A program made the position numbers and the translations under genes. The notes under the pieces were generated by a model. The model had not been told where the DNA came from. It worked only from the letters and a program-made list of their open reading frames with translations, and made no database searches. From the NCBI GenBank assembly GCA_035373905.1, contig DAOSOK010000033.1, forward strand, positions 1 through 64,000: a stretch of 64,000 nt of DNA. The letters run 5' to 3'. Positions within the stretch are counted from its first letter, which is position 1. Each line of letters opens with the position of its first letter. This document shows, one piece after another, positions 1-8,909 of the stretch. The DNA comes from Candidatus Ozemobacteraceae bacterium (lineage in GTDB: Bacteria; Muiribacteriota; Ozemobacteria; Ozemobacterales; Ozemobacteraceae).

Positions 1-26
1 CATGATTATCAGGGAGGAAGTGGAGA

Positions 27-986
27 ATGACCGATACTGCCGTTGTCGAACATCAGGAGGGAAAACGGTTCCGCCTGGTCACCCGGAGTGATTTCGATGG
101 TCTCGTGTGCGCCGTCCTGTTCAAGGAACTCGGGATGATCAACGACATCAAGTTCGTGCATCCGAAAGACATGCAGGACGGAAAGGTCGAGATTTCCTCG
201 AACGATATCACCACGAATCTTCCCTATGTGAACGGCGCGCATCTGGTGTTCGACCATCACCTGAGCGAAACCCTTCGCAACTCGAGCCTCCAGCCGAACC
301 ATATCATCGATCCCGACGCCATGTCTGCGGCCCGGGTCGTGTATAACTACTACGGCGGGAAAAATCGCTTCCCGACCGTGTCTGAAGAGATGATGACGGC
401 GGTCGACAAGGCCGATGCGGCGCGTTTCTCCGTGGACGAGATCCTTCACCCGACCGACTGGGTGCTCCTCAACTACCTGATGGACCCTCGAACGGGCCTC
501 GGCAGATTCCGCAACTTCCGGATTTCGAACTACCAGTTGATGATGGACCTGATCGACTGCTGCAAGAACATGACGATCAAGGAAATTCTGGAGCTGCCCG
601 ACGTGAAGGAACGCGTCGACATCTACTTCGAGCACGAGGAAAAATTCAAGCAACAGCTGCGGGACTGCTCGACGATCCACAAGAACCTCGTCATCCTCGA
701 CCTCCGGAAGGAGGAGACGATCTGGGCCGGCAATCGGTTCATGATCTATGCGTTGAATCCGCAGTGCAATATATCGATACATGTGCTATGGGGGCTCAAA
801 CAGCAGAACACCGTTCTCGCGACGGGCAAGTCGATCGTGAACCGGTCGTCGAAGACCAACATCGGCCAGCTGATGCTCAAATACGGCGGTGGCGGTCACC
901 ACGCGGCCGGCACCTGCCAGGTCGACAACGACAAGGCCGAGACGGTTCTTAAGGAACTGATCGCCACGATCAACGCCGACGGCTGA
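27..986 (+). CDS. DHH-family phosphoesterase
   Basis: Predicted metal-dependent phosphoesterase of the DHH superfamily (RecJ, NrnA and exopolyphosphatase relatives), acting in the cytoplasm on phosphodiester or phosphoanhydride bonds; the substrate cannot be read from sequence. The 319-residue protein has an early SDFDG motif near residue 21 (a variant of DHDG), the family-naming DHH triad at 76-78, and the C-terminal DHHA1 signature GGGGHHAAG at 287-295. Its size suits a stand-alone NrnA-like or DHH exophosphatase rather than RecJ. The ATG is preceded by a GGGAGG ribosome site. It is the first gene in the window, so any upstream partner is unseen. A TA-rich island with two ATA codons lies near 765-785. 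Confidence 0.85.
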   Translation: MTDTAVVEHQEGKRFRLVTRSDFDGLVCAVLFKELGMINDIKFVHPKDMQDGKVEISSNDITTNLPYVNGAHLVFDHHLSETLRNSSLQPNHIIDPDAMSAARVVYNYYGGKNRFPTVSEEMMTAVDKADAARFSVDEILHPTDWVLLNYLMDPRTGLGRFRNFRISNYQLMMDLIDCCKNMTIKEILELPDVKERVDIYFEHEEKFKQQLRDCSTIHKNLVILDLRKEETIWAGNRFMIYALNPQCNISIHVLWGLKQQNTVLATGKSIVNRSSKTNIGQLMLKYGGGGHHAAGTCQVDNDKAETVLKELIATINADG

Positions 987-1013
987 TCTTCGTCCGGCTG
1001 CTTTTACCGGGAA

Positions 1014-1052
1014 AAACGGCTTCCAATCCGCGACGGCGGGTGGGAGCCGTTT
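1014..1052. terminator. Probable bidirectional terminator hairpin
   Basis: An 11-bp inverted repeat (AAACGGCTTCC with GGGAGCCGTTT, one mismatch) sits between the convergent DHH gene and the coiled-coil membrane gene. Read on the minus strand it is followed by a run of five T; on the plus strand by TTTGTTCT. Confidence 0.6.
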
Positions 1053-1122
1053 GTTCTCCCGGATGTTTCGGGGGTGATGTGTCGCACGTTCCGATTCCAT
1101 GGCCAAAGCGGAAACAGCTGGG

Positions 1123-1983
1123 TTAGTTTCCCTCAGGCCCCTCCGGGGTTCGCGGCGGAACGTTTGGGGAACTCGGATCCTCTTCCCGAGTCGGTCGGCT
1201 GGAGCGGGGCGGCGGGACGATGGGGTCGGACAGTGGGGCGTCGGGAGAGCGGTCGACGGCGTCGGCGATGAACGAGACGTCGTCGATCGTGCGCAGCAGG
1301 GGGCCGATCTCGCTCTCGTTCTGCTCGAGGCCCGACAACTTGAGGCGCAGGCAGTTGAGCTTTGTGGCGAGCTGGATCTTTCCCGTCTCGAACTTTTCGA
1401 CCGTGCTTCGGCGGCTGCGGAGGGCGGAGCTGTTCGCCGTCAGCGACTCCATCAGTTCCCATATTTCCTGTTTCTCACTGCCGGGCGGGGATCGGTGATA
1501 CTGCTTCGACAGCTCGCGGAACCGCTCCTCGATGCGGGGCAGTTCCTCGCAGAGCAGTTCGTCGAGTTCCTCGACGCGGTCGCGCTCGAGGAACAGCCGG
1601 TCACGCATCGCTTCGATGCGGTGGCGGTAGGTCGTCATGCCTTTCCGCTTGAGAAGGGCAAGGAGGGGTTCGATCTCGTCGCGCACGGTCTCGATGCGGC
1701 GCCATCGATGCTCCCGGGCCCGGCGCATCCAGAGCCATCCTGCAAGGAGCACCGCGGAAGCGCCGAGGCCCCAGGCGGTCGTCACGGAGAGCGTCGCGAG
1801 GCCCTGGACCAGGGCTGTTGCCGCCGCCCAGACGAAGGCGAAGACGCTTTGGATGAGGGAAACGGCTGCGCCGAGTGCGAGCCTCGAAACGACCAGGAGC
1901 AGCACGAGCGATACGCCTGCCGCCATAGCGAGCCAGAACACGCATGCCGCGCAGCTTTGCTGGGTAAATCGCTTGATGGCCAT
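1123..1983 (-). CDS. Membrane-anchored coiled-coil protein, unknown function
   Basis: I do not recognise this 286-residue protein. The N-terminal 85 residues hold two or three hydrophobic segments (about 13-38, 42-66 and 70-84). A basic stretch (RRAREHRWRR) then puts the rest in the cytoplasm: a charged region with heptad-like spacing (about 95-235), likely coiled coil, then a proline-rich acidic tail ending around PSSPNVPPRTPEGPEGN. There are no catalytic motifs. It lies 27 bp downstream of the GT87-like gene on the same strand and may be cotranscribed with it. The architecture suits a structural or scaffold protein, but that is only an inference. Confidence 0.6.
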   Translation of the reverse strand: MAIKRFTQQSCAACVFWLAMAAGVSLVLLLVVSRLALGAAVSLIQSVFAFVWAAATALVQGLATLSVTTAWGLGASAVLLAGWLWMRRAREHRWRRIETVRDEIEPLLALLKRKGMTTYRHRIEAMRDRLFLERDRVEELDELLCEELPRIEERFRELSKQYHRSPPGSEKQEIWELMESLTANSSALRSRRSTVEKFETGKIQLATKLNCLRLKLSGLEQNESEIGPLLRTIDDVSFIADAVDRSPDAPLSDPIVPPPRSSRPTREEDPSSPNVPPRTPEGPEGN

Positions 1984-2010
1984 GCTGAATCCTCCTGTGG
2001 GTGGCCGGGT

Positions 2011-3318
2011 CTACGGCCGGTGATCCGTGTCCGTGGCGAGTTTCGTCACGACACGCAGAAACAGGACCAGCCCGTAAAACGATGGGGTCAGGAACAGCCC
2101 GCGCCATCCTTCACGAAGCCATATATTCAATGATACATATTTTTCCGCCCATCCCGGGGGCCACCAGCATGCGAGCAGAAACGCGACGCCCGGCAGAATG
2201 AAACAAGACCGAAGCGTGCCGGCCTGCGACAGCCGGCCCAGGACGGCAAGGGCGGGGAACAGCAGGAGTGTGTGGTTGTAGAAGCCGTTCAGCGGCGAAA
2301 GCAGGAGCATGCCGACGAGCCAGGCGGAAAAAACGAGCGGGTCGGCGTCCGATACGCCTGCAGCCGACGACCGATCCTGAGTGGTTCCGCGCCGGGGGGC
2401 TCCGATCGACAGCCGGAGGCATGCGGCGGAAACGACCAGTGCGGCGGCGGTGGTCAGCACCGTGGCCGCCTGCGGCGCGTCGGCGATCGCCCGCACGTGG
2501 GGATTTTCCGAGAGCAGACGGCGGAAAAAGCCATTCAGGGAAATGTTGAATTCTCCTGTGACGGGGTAAAACGATGAGGCGAGGGTGGTCTGGAAGAACG
2601 CCGACCACTGACTGGCCCCACCCGCAAACGTCACGATCGCCGCAACGATGACGATCCAGGCGGCCGTCCAGGGGATCGTGCGGGGCGCCGTGCGGATGAA
2701 TGCGAGGCAGAGAATGGCGGGGAACAGCTTGATGTGCGTGGCGACGGCCAGCAGTAGGCCGGCCGCGGCGGGAAACGTCGACGAAAGGCGCCAGGCCGGC
2801 AGGATCAGCGCGGAAAGCAGGAGACTGACCTGGCCCAGGTTGAACGTCATCAGCACCGGAGGCGAGAGAAAAAACAGGACGAAAGCCGGGATTTTCCACC
2901 CTTCCCACGTGGGCGGGGCCAGGGCATGCCAGGCAGCGAGAAACGAAACGACGAGCAGGCCGAGATTCACGAAAAACCAGAGATCCCGCGCGTGTTCCGG
3001 CGTCAGGAATCCGAACGGCCTGAAAAGATACGCTGCAAAAGGCGGATACAGAAAAACCTTCGTCTCGGCGGCCGCTTCCCGGCTGAGCTTCCCGGCCGCC
3101 TCCGGGCCGGGGGTCGAGTGATACGGGTTGCCGGTTGCCGTCAGGTCGACTCCGGCCTGCCTGAAAATGCGAAAATCGTCTTCCGCGGCGGGCATCCGAA
3201 GAACCCAGACGAAGATGACCAGCAGCGGAATGACGATCCGCGAGGCAGAGCGGAGCAGCCGTGCGGCGGCCTCGGAACCTGGCTCCGCAATGGCCTGTAC
3301 GGTGCTGTGGTGATCCAT
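2011..3318 (-). CDS. GT87-like (DUF2029) polytopic membrane glycosyltransferase
   Basis: Predicted integral membrane protein with about ten hydrophobic segments. It resembles the GT87/DUF2029 family (polyprenol-phosphomannose-dependent alpha-mannosyltransferases of the GT-C fold). After TM1 comes an acidic pair followed by FRIFRQAGVDLTATGNPYHS, matching the D-[FY]-x-x-[FY]-x-x-G-x-x-x-x-x-G-x-P-Y region of that family. I chose the internal ATG at 3318 because it leaves a short cytoplasmic tail before TM1 and clears the divergent prfC promoter. The frame stays open to 3381, and neither start has a good ribosome site. The donor and acceptor are not deducible, and no cell-wall cluster lies nearby. 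Near the C-terminus (about 2124-2150) there is a run of AT-rich codons. Confidence 0.65.
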   Translation of the reverse strand: MDHHSTVQAIAEPGSEAAARLLRSASRIVIPLLVIFVWVLRMPAAEDDFRIFRQAGVDLTATGNPYHSTPGPEAAGKLSREAAAETKVFLYPPFAAYLFRPFGFLTPEHARDLWFFVNLGLLVVSFLAAWHALAPPTWEGWKIPAFVLFFLSPPVLMTFNLGQVSLLLSALILPAWRLSSTFPAAAGLLLAVATHIKLFPAILCLAFIRTAPRTIPWTAAWIVIVAAIVTFAGGASQWSAFFQTTLASSFYPVTGEFNISLNGFFRRLLSENPHVRAIADAPQAATVLTTAAALVVSAACLRLSIGAPRRGTTQDRSSAAGVSDADPLVFSAWLVGMLLLSPLNGFYNHTLLLFPALAVLGRLSQAGTLRSCFILPGVAFLLACWWPPGWAEKYVSLNIWLREGWRGLFLTPSFYGLVLFLRVVTKLATDTDHRP

Positions 3319-3365
3319 CGGCCCAAGAATAGCATGTCCGTTCGCGACATGCACCCGCCCGTTGC

Positions 3366-3394
3366 TTGAGAAATGATTCAAATCGTGGTATAAT
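3366..3394 (+). promoter_or_regulatory. Sigma-70-type promoter of prfC
   Basis: TTGAGA at 3366-3371 and TATAAT at 3389-3394 are separated by exactly 17 bp. The predicted start of transcription is about 35-40 bases upstream of the prfC GTG. Confidence 0.75.
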
Positions 3395-3437
3395 CAACGT
3401 TTCCAAGGTATTCAACGCAGGATAAGGCGGGAAAGTC

Positions 3438-5027
<1,590 letters not shown>

Positions 5028-5075
5028 GGCGTTCCAGAGAGCGCACCGCAAGGACGAAACAACCGAGATACAACC

Positions 5076-5103
5076 GTAGGGGCGGTTCGCGAACCGCCCC
5101 TAC
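5076..5103. repeat. 28-bp perfect palindromic repeat
   Basis: GTAGGGGCGGTTCG is followed immediately by its exact reverse complement, giving a 28-bp palindrome 48 bases after the prfC stop. Elements built on GGGGCGGTTCG...CGAACCGCCCC are a repeat I recognise from intergenic regions of many unrelated bacteria. It could act as a factor-dependent terminator or an mRNA-stabilising hairpin; no T-run follows. Confidence 0.85.
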
Positions 5104-5129
5104 AGCGCGTATGCGGGAAAAAAAGAAGA

Positions 5130-5148
5130 CCGGATCTTGTGGATCCGG
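5130..5148 (+). terminator. Short hairpin upstream of a strong ribosome site
   Basis: CCGGATC pairs with GATCCGG across a 5-base loop (TTGTG). No U-tract follows, and a strong AGGAGG begins 13 bases further on. It could be a weak terminator after prfC or a leader structure for the seven-codon frame at 5178. Confidence 0.3.
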
Positions 5149-5177
5149 CCCGAAATTATAAGGAGGCAAACAAAACC

Positions 5178-5201
5178 ATGAACCTTTTCGGCCTGAAATG
5201 A
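5178..5201 (+). CDS. Possible seven-codon minigene (MNLFGLK)
   Basis: The frame ATG to TGA encodes only MNLFGLK. Its interest is the setting: a perfect AGGAGG at 5161-5166, 11 bases from the ATG, in a window where many real genes lack one, and a hairpin immediately upstream. No larger frame continues from it. It may be a leader peptide, the surviving start of a decayed gene, or chance. The rest of 5202-5320 holds only small repeats (ACGTCCGCGGACGTCCGC around 5267) and an AT palindrome at 5309-5324 overlapping the next stop codon. Confidence 0.25.
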   Translation: MNLFGLK

Positions 5202-5320
5202 GGTTTTCCGAAGGGTTCGCCGGCGGATGACCGCGTACGGGGCGAAACATTCCGAAATCATTCCGAACGTCCGCGGACGTCCGCAGACAAACTCGGACAA
5301 GCGAAATGCTGAAAATTTTT

Positions 5321-6091
5321 TCAGAGGTGCTCGTTCAGGAAGAGAATCGCCCGTTCCCAGGCATCGTCCCAGTCGTTCTCGCGCATCATGTGCCCCGAGG
5401 ACGGATAGCCGGCGTGGAGGAGGGAGCCCGGGGCGGCGGCATACAGCGGGCGGAGCGTTTCCATGAACGAGACGGTCTCATCAGGCGGCACCACCGTGTC
5501 GCACCCCGCGGTAACGGCCATGAGGGGAACCGGGAAAAACCTGTCGGGGTTGCAGACCGGCCCTTTCGGCGGGAGTCCCGCCAGGCGCTGGTCCGGGGTG
5601 CGCCAGTCCGGGGATGCAAGGAAGAGGATGGCGACATCCGGCCGCGGGTCGTGCAGAAACGAGGCGAACGTGGTGAATCCTCCCATCGAGATCCCCGCCA
5701 CGGCGACTCTTCCCCCCAGGCTGTGCCTGAAGTGGTCGATCAGCAGAGGAAGTTCCGATGCCGCTTCGGATACCATGCCGATGAACCGCTCATGCCGCTC
5801 CGTGCCGGTCGATGCGTCGAGTCGTTCGAGAAGACCGTCCCGACGCTCACCGTGGTGAGGGGCGTCGGGGCATACCGCGATGAACCCGGCCCTGGCCAGG
5901 CGCTCGAGTTCGGGGCGCTGCACCTCCTTGTCGACGCCGAGCCCGTGCGCGACGATCACGACCCGGGAAATGCCGCAATCCGATTCGGAAACGGCTCTTC
6001 TTGCGATCAGCAGAGGAATCGTTGTCGTGCCGAGTTTGAGGGTTCGGGCTGCCCAATGAACCGGGGGCGAGGCGTGGCCTGTCGGTGACAT
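5321..6091 (-). CDS. Alpha/beta hydrolase (dienelactone-hydrolase-like)
   Basis: Serine hydrolase of the alpha/beta fold, about 256 residues from the chosen start. The oxyanion region VIVAHGLG is early, the nucleophile elbow GISMGG holds the catalytic serine near the middle, and candidate acid and histidine residues follow in TAGCDTVVP and SSGHMM near the C-terminus. The family includes acyl-peptide hydrolase, dienelactone hydrolase and YtfE/YitV-like esterases; the substrate is unknown. The frame is open upstream to 6238, but the extra residues look non-coding and would overlap the divergent MFS gene, so I start at 6091. No clear ribosome site is visible. Confidence 0.75.
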   Translation of the reverse strand: MSPTGHASPPVHWAARTLKLGTTTIPLLIARRAVSESDCGISRVVIVAHGLGVDKEVQRPELERLARAGFIAVCPDAPHHGERRDGLLERLDASTGTERHERFIGMVSEAASELPLLIDHFRHSLGGRVAVAGISMGGFTTFASFLHDPRPDVAILFLASPDWRTPDQRLAGLPPKGPVCNPDRFFPVPLMAVTAGCDTVVPPDETVSFMETLRPLYAAAPGSLLHAGYPSSGHMMRENDWDDAWERAILFLNEHL

Positions 6092-6204
6092 GAGCCGATT
6101 GTATGATGCGGGATCACCCGTCGGCAAGATGAGCCTGCGGCGGCAGGCGTCGGCGAAGCCCTGATTTGCACCCGGATCGCAAAAAGGGGTATCTTGCACA
6201 CCAA

Positions 6205-7485
6205 ATGGGATTGCACGACGGCCATGAATCCATCGCATCCGGCATATCCGGCGCAGCGAGCCTGTTCCCGGCCCTGGGATCGGCGAATTATCGTGCTTAC
6301 TTTATAACCAACGGCTTCTCGCTGATCGGCACCTGGATGCAGCGGCTCGCCGTCAGCTGGCTCGTCTACCGGATAAGTCTCTCCCCGACGATGCTGGGGG
6401 CGGCGGATTTCGTGAGCCAGTTCTCGGCATTTCTCCTGATGCCGGTGTCCGGCGTGATCCTCGACGGTCGCGAATTGCGGCGCAGTATCTGGATCACCCA
6501 GATCGCGGCCCTGGTCCAGGCGACGATTCTCGCCGGCCTTACGCTCTCGGGCATGATCAATCTTCCGGTGCTCTTCGCCATGTGCGCGGTACTCGGCGCC
6601 ATCAACGCCTTCGACATGCCCGGCAGGCATGCGCTCGTTCCGCAACTGGTCGAACGCCGCGAGCATCTCGCCAACGCGATCGCGCTCAACTCCTCCGCTT
6701 TCAACGCGGCCCGGCTCGTCGGGCCTTCTCTCGCGGGGCTGGCGGTTGCCGCCTGGGGAGAGGGAATCTGTTTCGCGCTGAACGCGCTGACGTTTCTGCC
6801 CATTGTTTGGGTATTGCCGCGGATGACCTTGCCGCAGAGTTCGATACGTCAGGGAAAAAAGCCTTTCCTGAACGAGCTGCGGGCCGGAATGTCCTACGCA
6901 TGGCGGCATGAAGGGATCCGATCGATCCTGATTCTGATTTCCATCTTCAGTTTCACGGCGATGCCTTTTGCCGTGCTGCTGCCGGTCGTGGCGAAGGACG
7001 TCCTCGGCGGCGGGGCCGAAACGTTGGGCTTCCTGTTGGGGGCGCTCGGCCTCGGTTCCCTGGCCGGAGCGCTTCACCTCGCCATGCGGCAGAATGCGGA
7101 AGGGCTTGCGACGTATGTGCCGGTTGCGTTCACCTGCTGCGGCCTGTCGTTAGTGGCGTTCACGTGGATGTCGAGTCTGTGGCCGGCGATGATCCTCCTC
7201 GTGATTTCCGGATACTGGATGACGAGCGGCTGGGCGAGTGCCAACACACTTCTGCAGATGCAGACGGACGACGACAAACGCAGCCGGATCATGAGCCTCT
7301 ATATGATGGCCTTCATGGGGATGTCGCCGTTGGGCAGTCTCATCCAGGGGGCGATAGCCCATCAGGCCGGCGTGGCCGCGACGTTGAGCGGCGGCGGAGT
7401 GCTTTGCATTCTTTCTTCCCTGGCGTTCATGCGCAAAAGCGGCTATTTCGGTTCCCGTCGCCAACGCCGTTCCTCCGGCTCGTGA
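6205..7485 (+). CDS. Major facilitator superfamily exporter (MFS_3/EntS type)
   Basis: Twelve-helix transporter of about 426 residues. It resembles the MFS_3 branch (enterobactin exporter EntS and relatives): an N-terminal segment ending in LGSANYRAYFITNGFSLIGTWMQRLAVSWLVYRIS, then MPVSGVILDGRELRRSIWITQ in the loop 2-3 position, where the motif-A-like DGRxLRR sits. Such pumps expel small hydrophobic molecules or siderophores using the proton gradient; the substrate is unknown. The frame extends to a TTG at 6166; I prefer ATG 6205. The next gene follows after 68 bp on the same strand. Confidence 0.85.
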   Translation: MGLHDGHESIASGISGAASLFPALGSANYRAYFITNGFSLIGTWMQRLAVSWLVYRISLSPTMLGAADFVSQFSAFLLMPVSGVILDGRELRRSIWITQIAALVQATILAGLTLSGMINLPVLFAMCAVLGAINAFDMPGRHALVPQLVERREHLANAIALNSSAFNAARLVGPSLAGLAVAAWGEGICFALNALTFLPIVWVLPRMTLPQSSIRQGKKPFLNELRAGMSYAWRHEGIRSILILISIFSFTAMPFAVLLPVVAKDVLGGGAETLGFLLGALGLGSLAGALHLAMRQNAEGLATYVPVAFTCCGLSLVAFTWMSSLWPAMILLVISGYWMTSGWASANTLLQMQTDDDKRSRIMSLYMMAFMGMSPLGSLIQGAIAHQAGVAATLSGGGVLCILSSLAFMRKSGYFGSRRQRRSSGS

Positions 7486-7553
7486 CCCTGCATGTGGCAG
7501 ATGGAGTTTCGTGTGACCGCCGTTCATCATTTCATCGTTCGGGGAGATGCGCC

Positions 7554-8813
7554 GTGACTGCAAGACTCGCATTGATCGGCATCGTTCTGGTGCTTGCCGG
7601 ACATGTCCTCCTCCAAGCCGGGGCGGAGATGACGTCTTCGATGGCATCTGGAAGCCCGCCTGCTGCCGCGACGGAGATCGTCGGAGGATCGGGAAACGGC
7701 GAAGCGGATGACGCCGGAGAGGCGACCGGAACCGCGGCTGCCGGTTTCCCGGAAAAGCCGCTTGCGCCGGGTGAGTGGGAGCCTTTCGTGGAGATGGACT
7801 CGCAGATTTTCCCATCCTATATTTTCGCGACGGCCCTTCTGAAAACGGATGAGGAACCATCCGCATCGTCTTCTCGCCTGCTCGGAGATCGCTACGGCCT
7901 TCTCGGGGTCTCGGTCTGCAGCCCCCGCGACAACGCGAAGATCAGGGTCGAACTGAAGCCGAACGCGATCATGGACGCCGTCGTCTTCGAAGGCGCGCTG
8001 CCGTTCGCGAGCCAGACATATTGGGTGTATCCGCAGGTTATCTACAACTACGACGCGGTGAAGGAACGCAGGCAGGCTGCGCCGTTCAACGTCGTCTTTT
8101 CGGTTTCGATCGACGGGGCGCCGCCGCAGGTAAAGGCGAAGACGGTGATGCTCCGTTCCGTCAATGACTGTGTCTACGGTTTCGTGAGCGCCGACGACGG
8201 TTCCTATGAAGACCACAGCTACATGTTCGCGGCGTACGTGAACGAGAACCATCCCATGGTGGACAGGCTTCTCAAGGAAGCCCTCGACACGAAGGCCGTG
8301 CAGTCGTTCGACGGGTATATTTCAGGTTCTCAGGAAACCGTGCTCGACCAGGTGTACGCCATCTGGCTCGCCCTCCAGAAGCGGGGAATCAGATACAGTT
8401 CGATCACGACCCCGTCGGCGCACTCCGACATCGTGCAGGTCCAGAACGTCAGGTTCATCGAGGAGTCCGTCGGGAACGCCCAGGCGAACTGCGTCGACGG
8501 CTGCGTCCTGATGGCATCGATGCTGTATAAAATCGGGATCAAGCCGTTTCTCGTGATTCTCGAGGATCATGCGTATCTCGGAATATATCTTGATGAGGCG
8601 AAGGAAACGTTCGTCTGCCTCGAGACGACGATGCTTTCGCAGGGAAAGGGACGCGGGTTCTTCGATTCGGTCATCGAGGAGACCACGGCCGAATACCTGA
8701 AGAACGAACAGAAATTCGAAGAGGACACGGATCCAAACTTTCAGATCATCGATATCGAGGATGCGCGCAGGCTTGGCATCACGCCGATCGTTTCGCCCAA
8801 TGCGGCACGCTGA
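7554..8813 (+). CDS. Exported transglutaminase-like protein
   Basis: Starts at GTG 7554 behind GGGAGATG. The first 25 residues form a signal peptide or anchor (VTARLALIGIVLVLAGHVLLQAG), followed by a low-complexity linker rich in G, A, E and T. The C-terminal third carries a transglutaminase-like arrangement: ANCVDGCVLMASMLYKIGI, with the candidate nucleophile cysteine and the following helix, then FLVILEDHAYLGIYLD with the histidine. This Cys...His pattern is known from bacterial transglutaminase-core proteins that act as peptidases or protein modifiers outside the cytoplasm. An adjacent acidic residue (DEAKETF) could complete the triad. The specific function is unknown. Confidence 0.65.
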   Translation: MTARLALIGIVLVLAGHVLLQAGAEMTSSMASGSPPAAATEIVGGSGNGEADDAGEATGTAAAGFPEKPLAPGEWEPFVEMDSQIFPSYIFATALLKTDEEPSASSSRLLGDRYGLLGVSVCSPRDNAKIRVELKPNAIMDAVVFEGALPFASQTYWVYPQVIYNYDAVKERRQAAPFNVVFSVSIDGAPPQVKAKTVMLRSVNDCVYGFVSADDGSYEDHSYMFAAYVNENHPMVDRLLKEALDTKAVQSFDGYISGSQETVLDQVYAIWLALQKRGIRYSSITTPSAHSDIVQVQNVRFIEESVGNAQANCVDGCVLMASMLYKIGIKPFLVILEDHAYLGIYLDEAKETFVCLETTMLSQGKGRGFFDSVIEETTAEYLKNEQKFEEDTDPNFQIIDIEDARRLGITPIVSPNAAR

Positions 8814-8909
8814 TTTTTCGGGTGGTATGATATGTGACGGGCGGGATGAATTTCCGGAACGACGTCATTATATATAGTAAAATACATGTGAAGAGGAGAA
8901 TGCTTGCGT

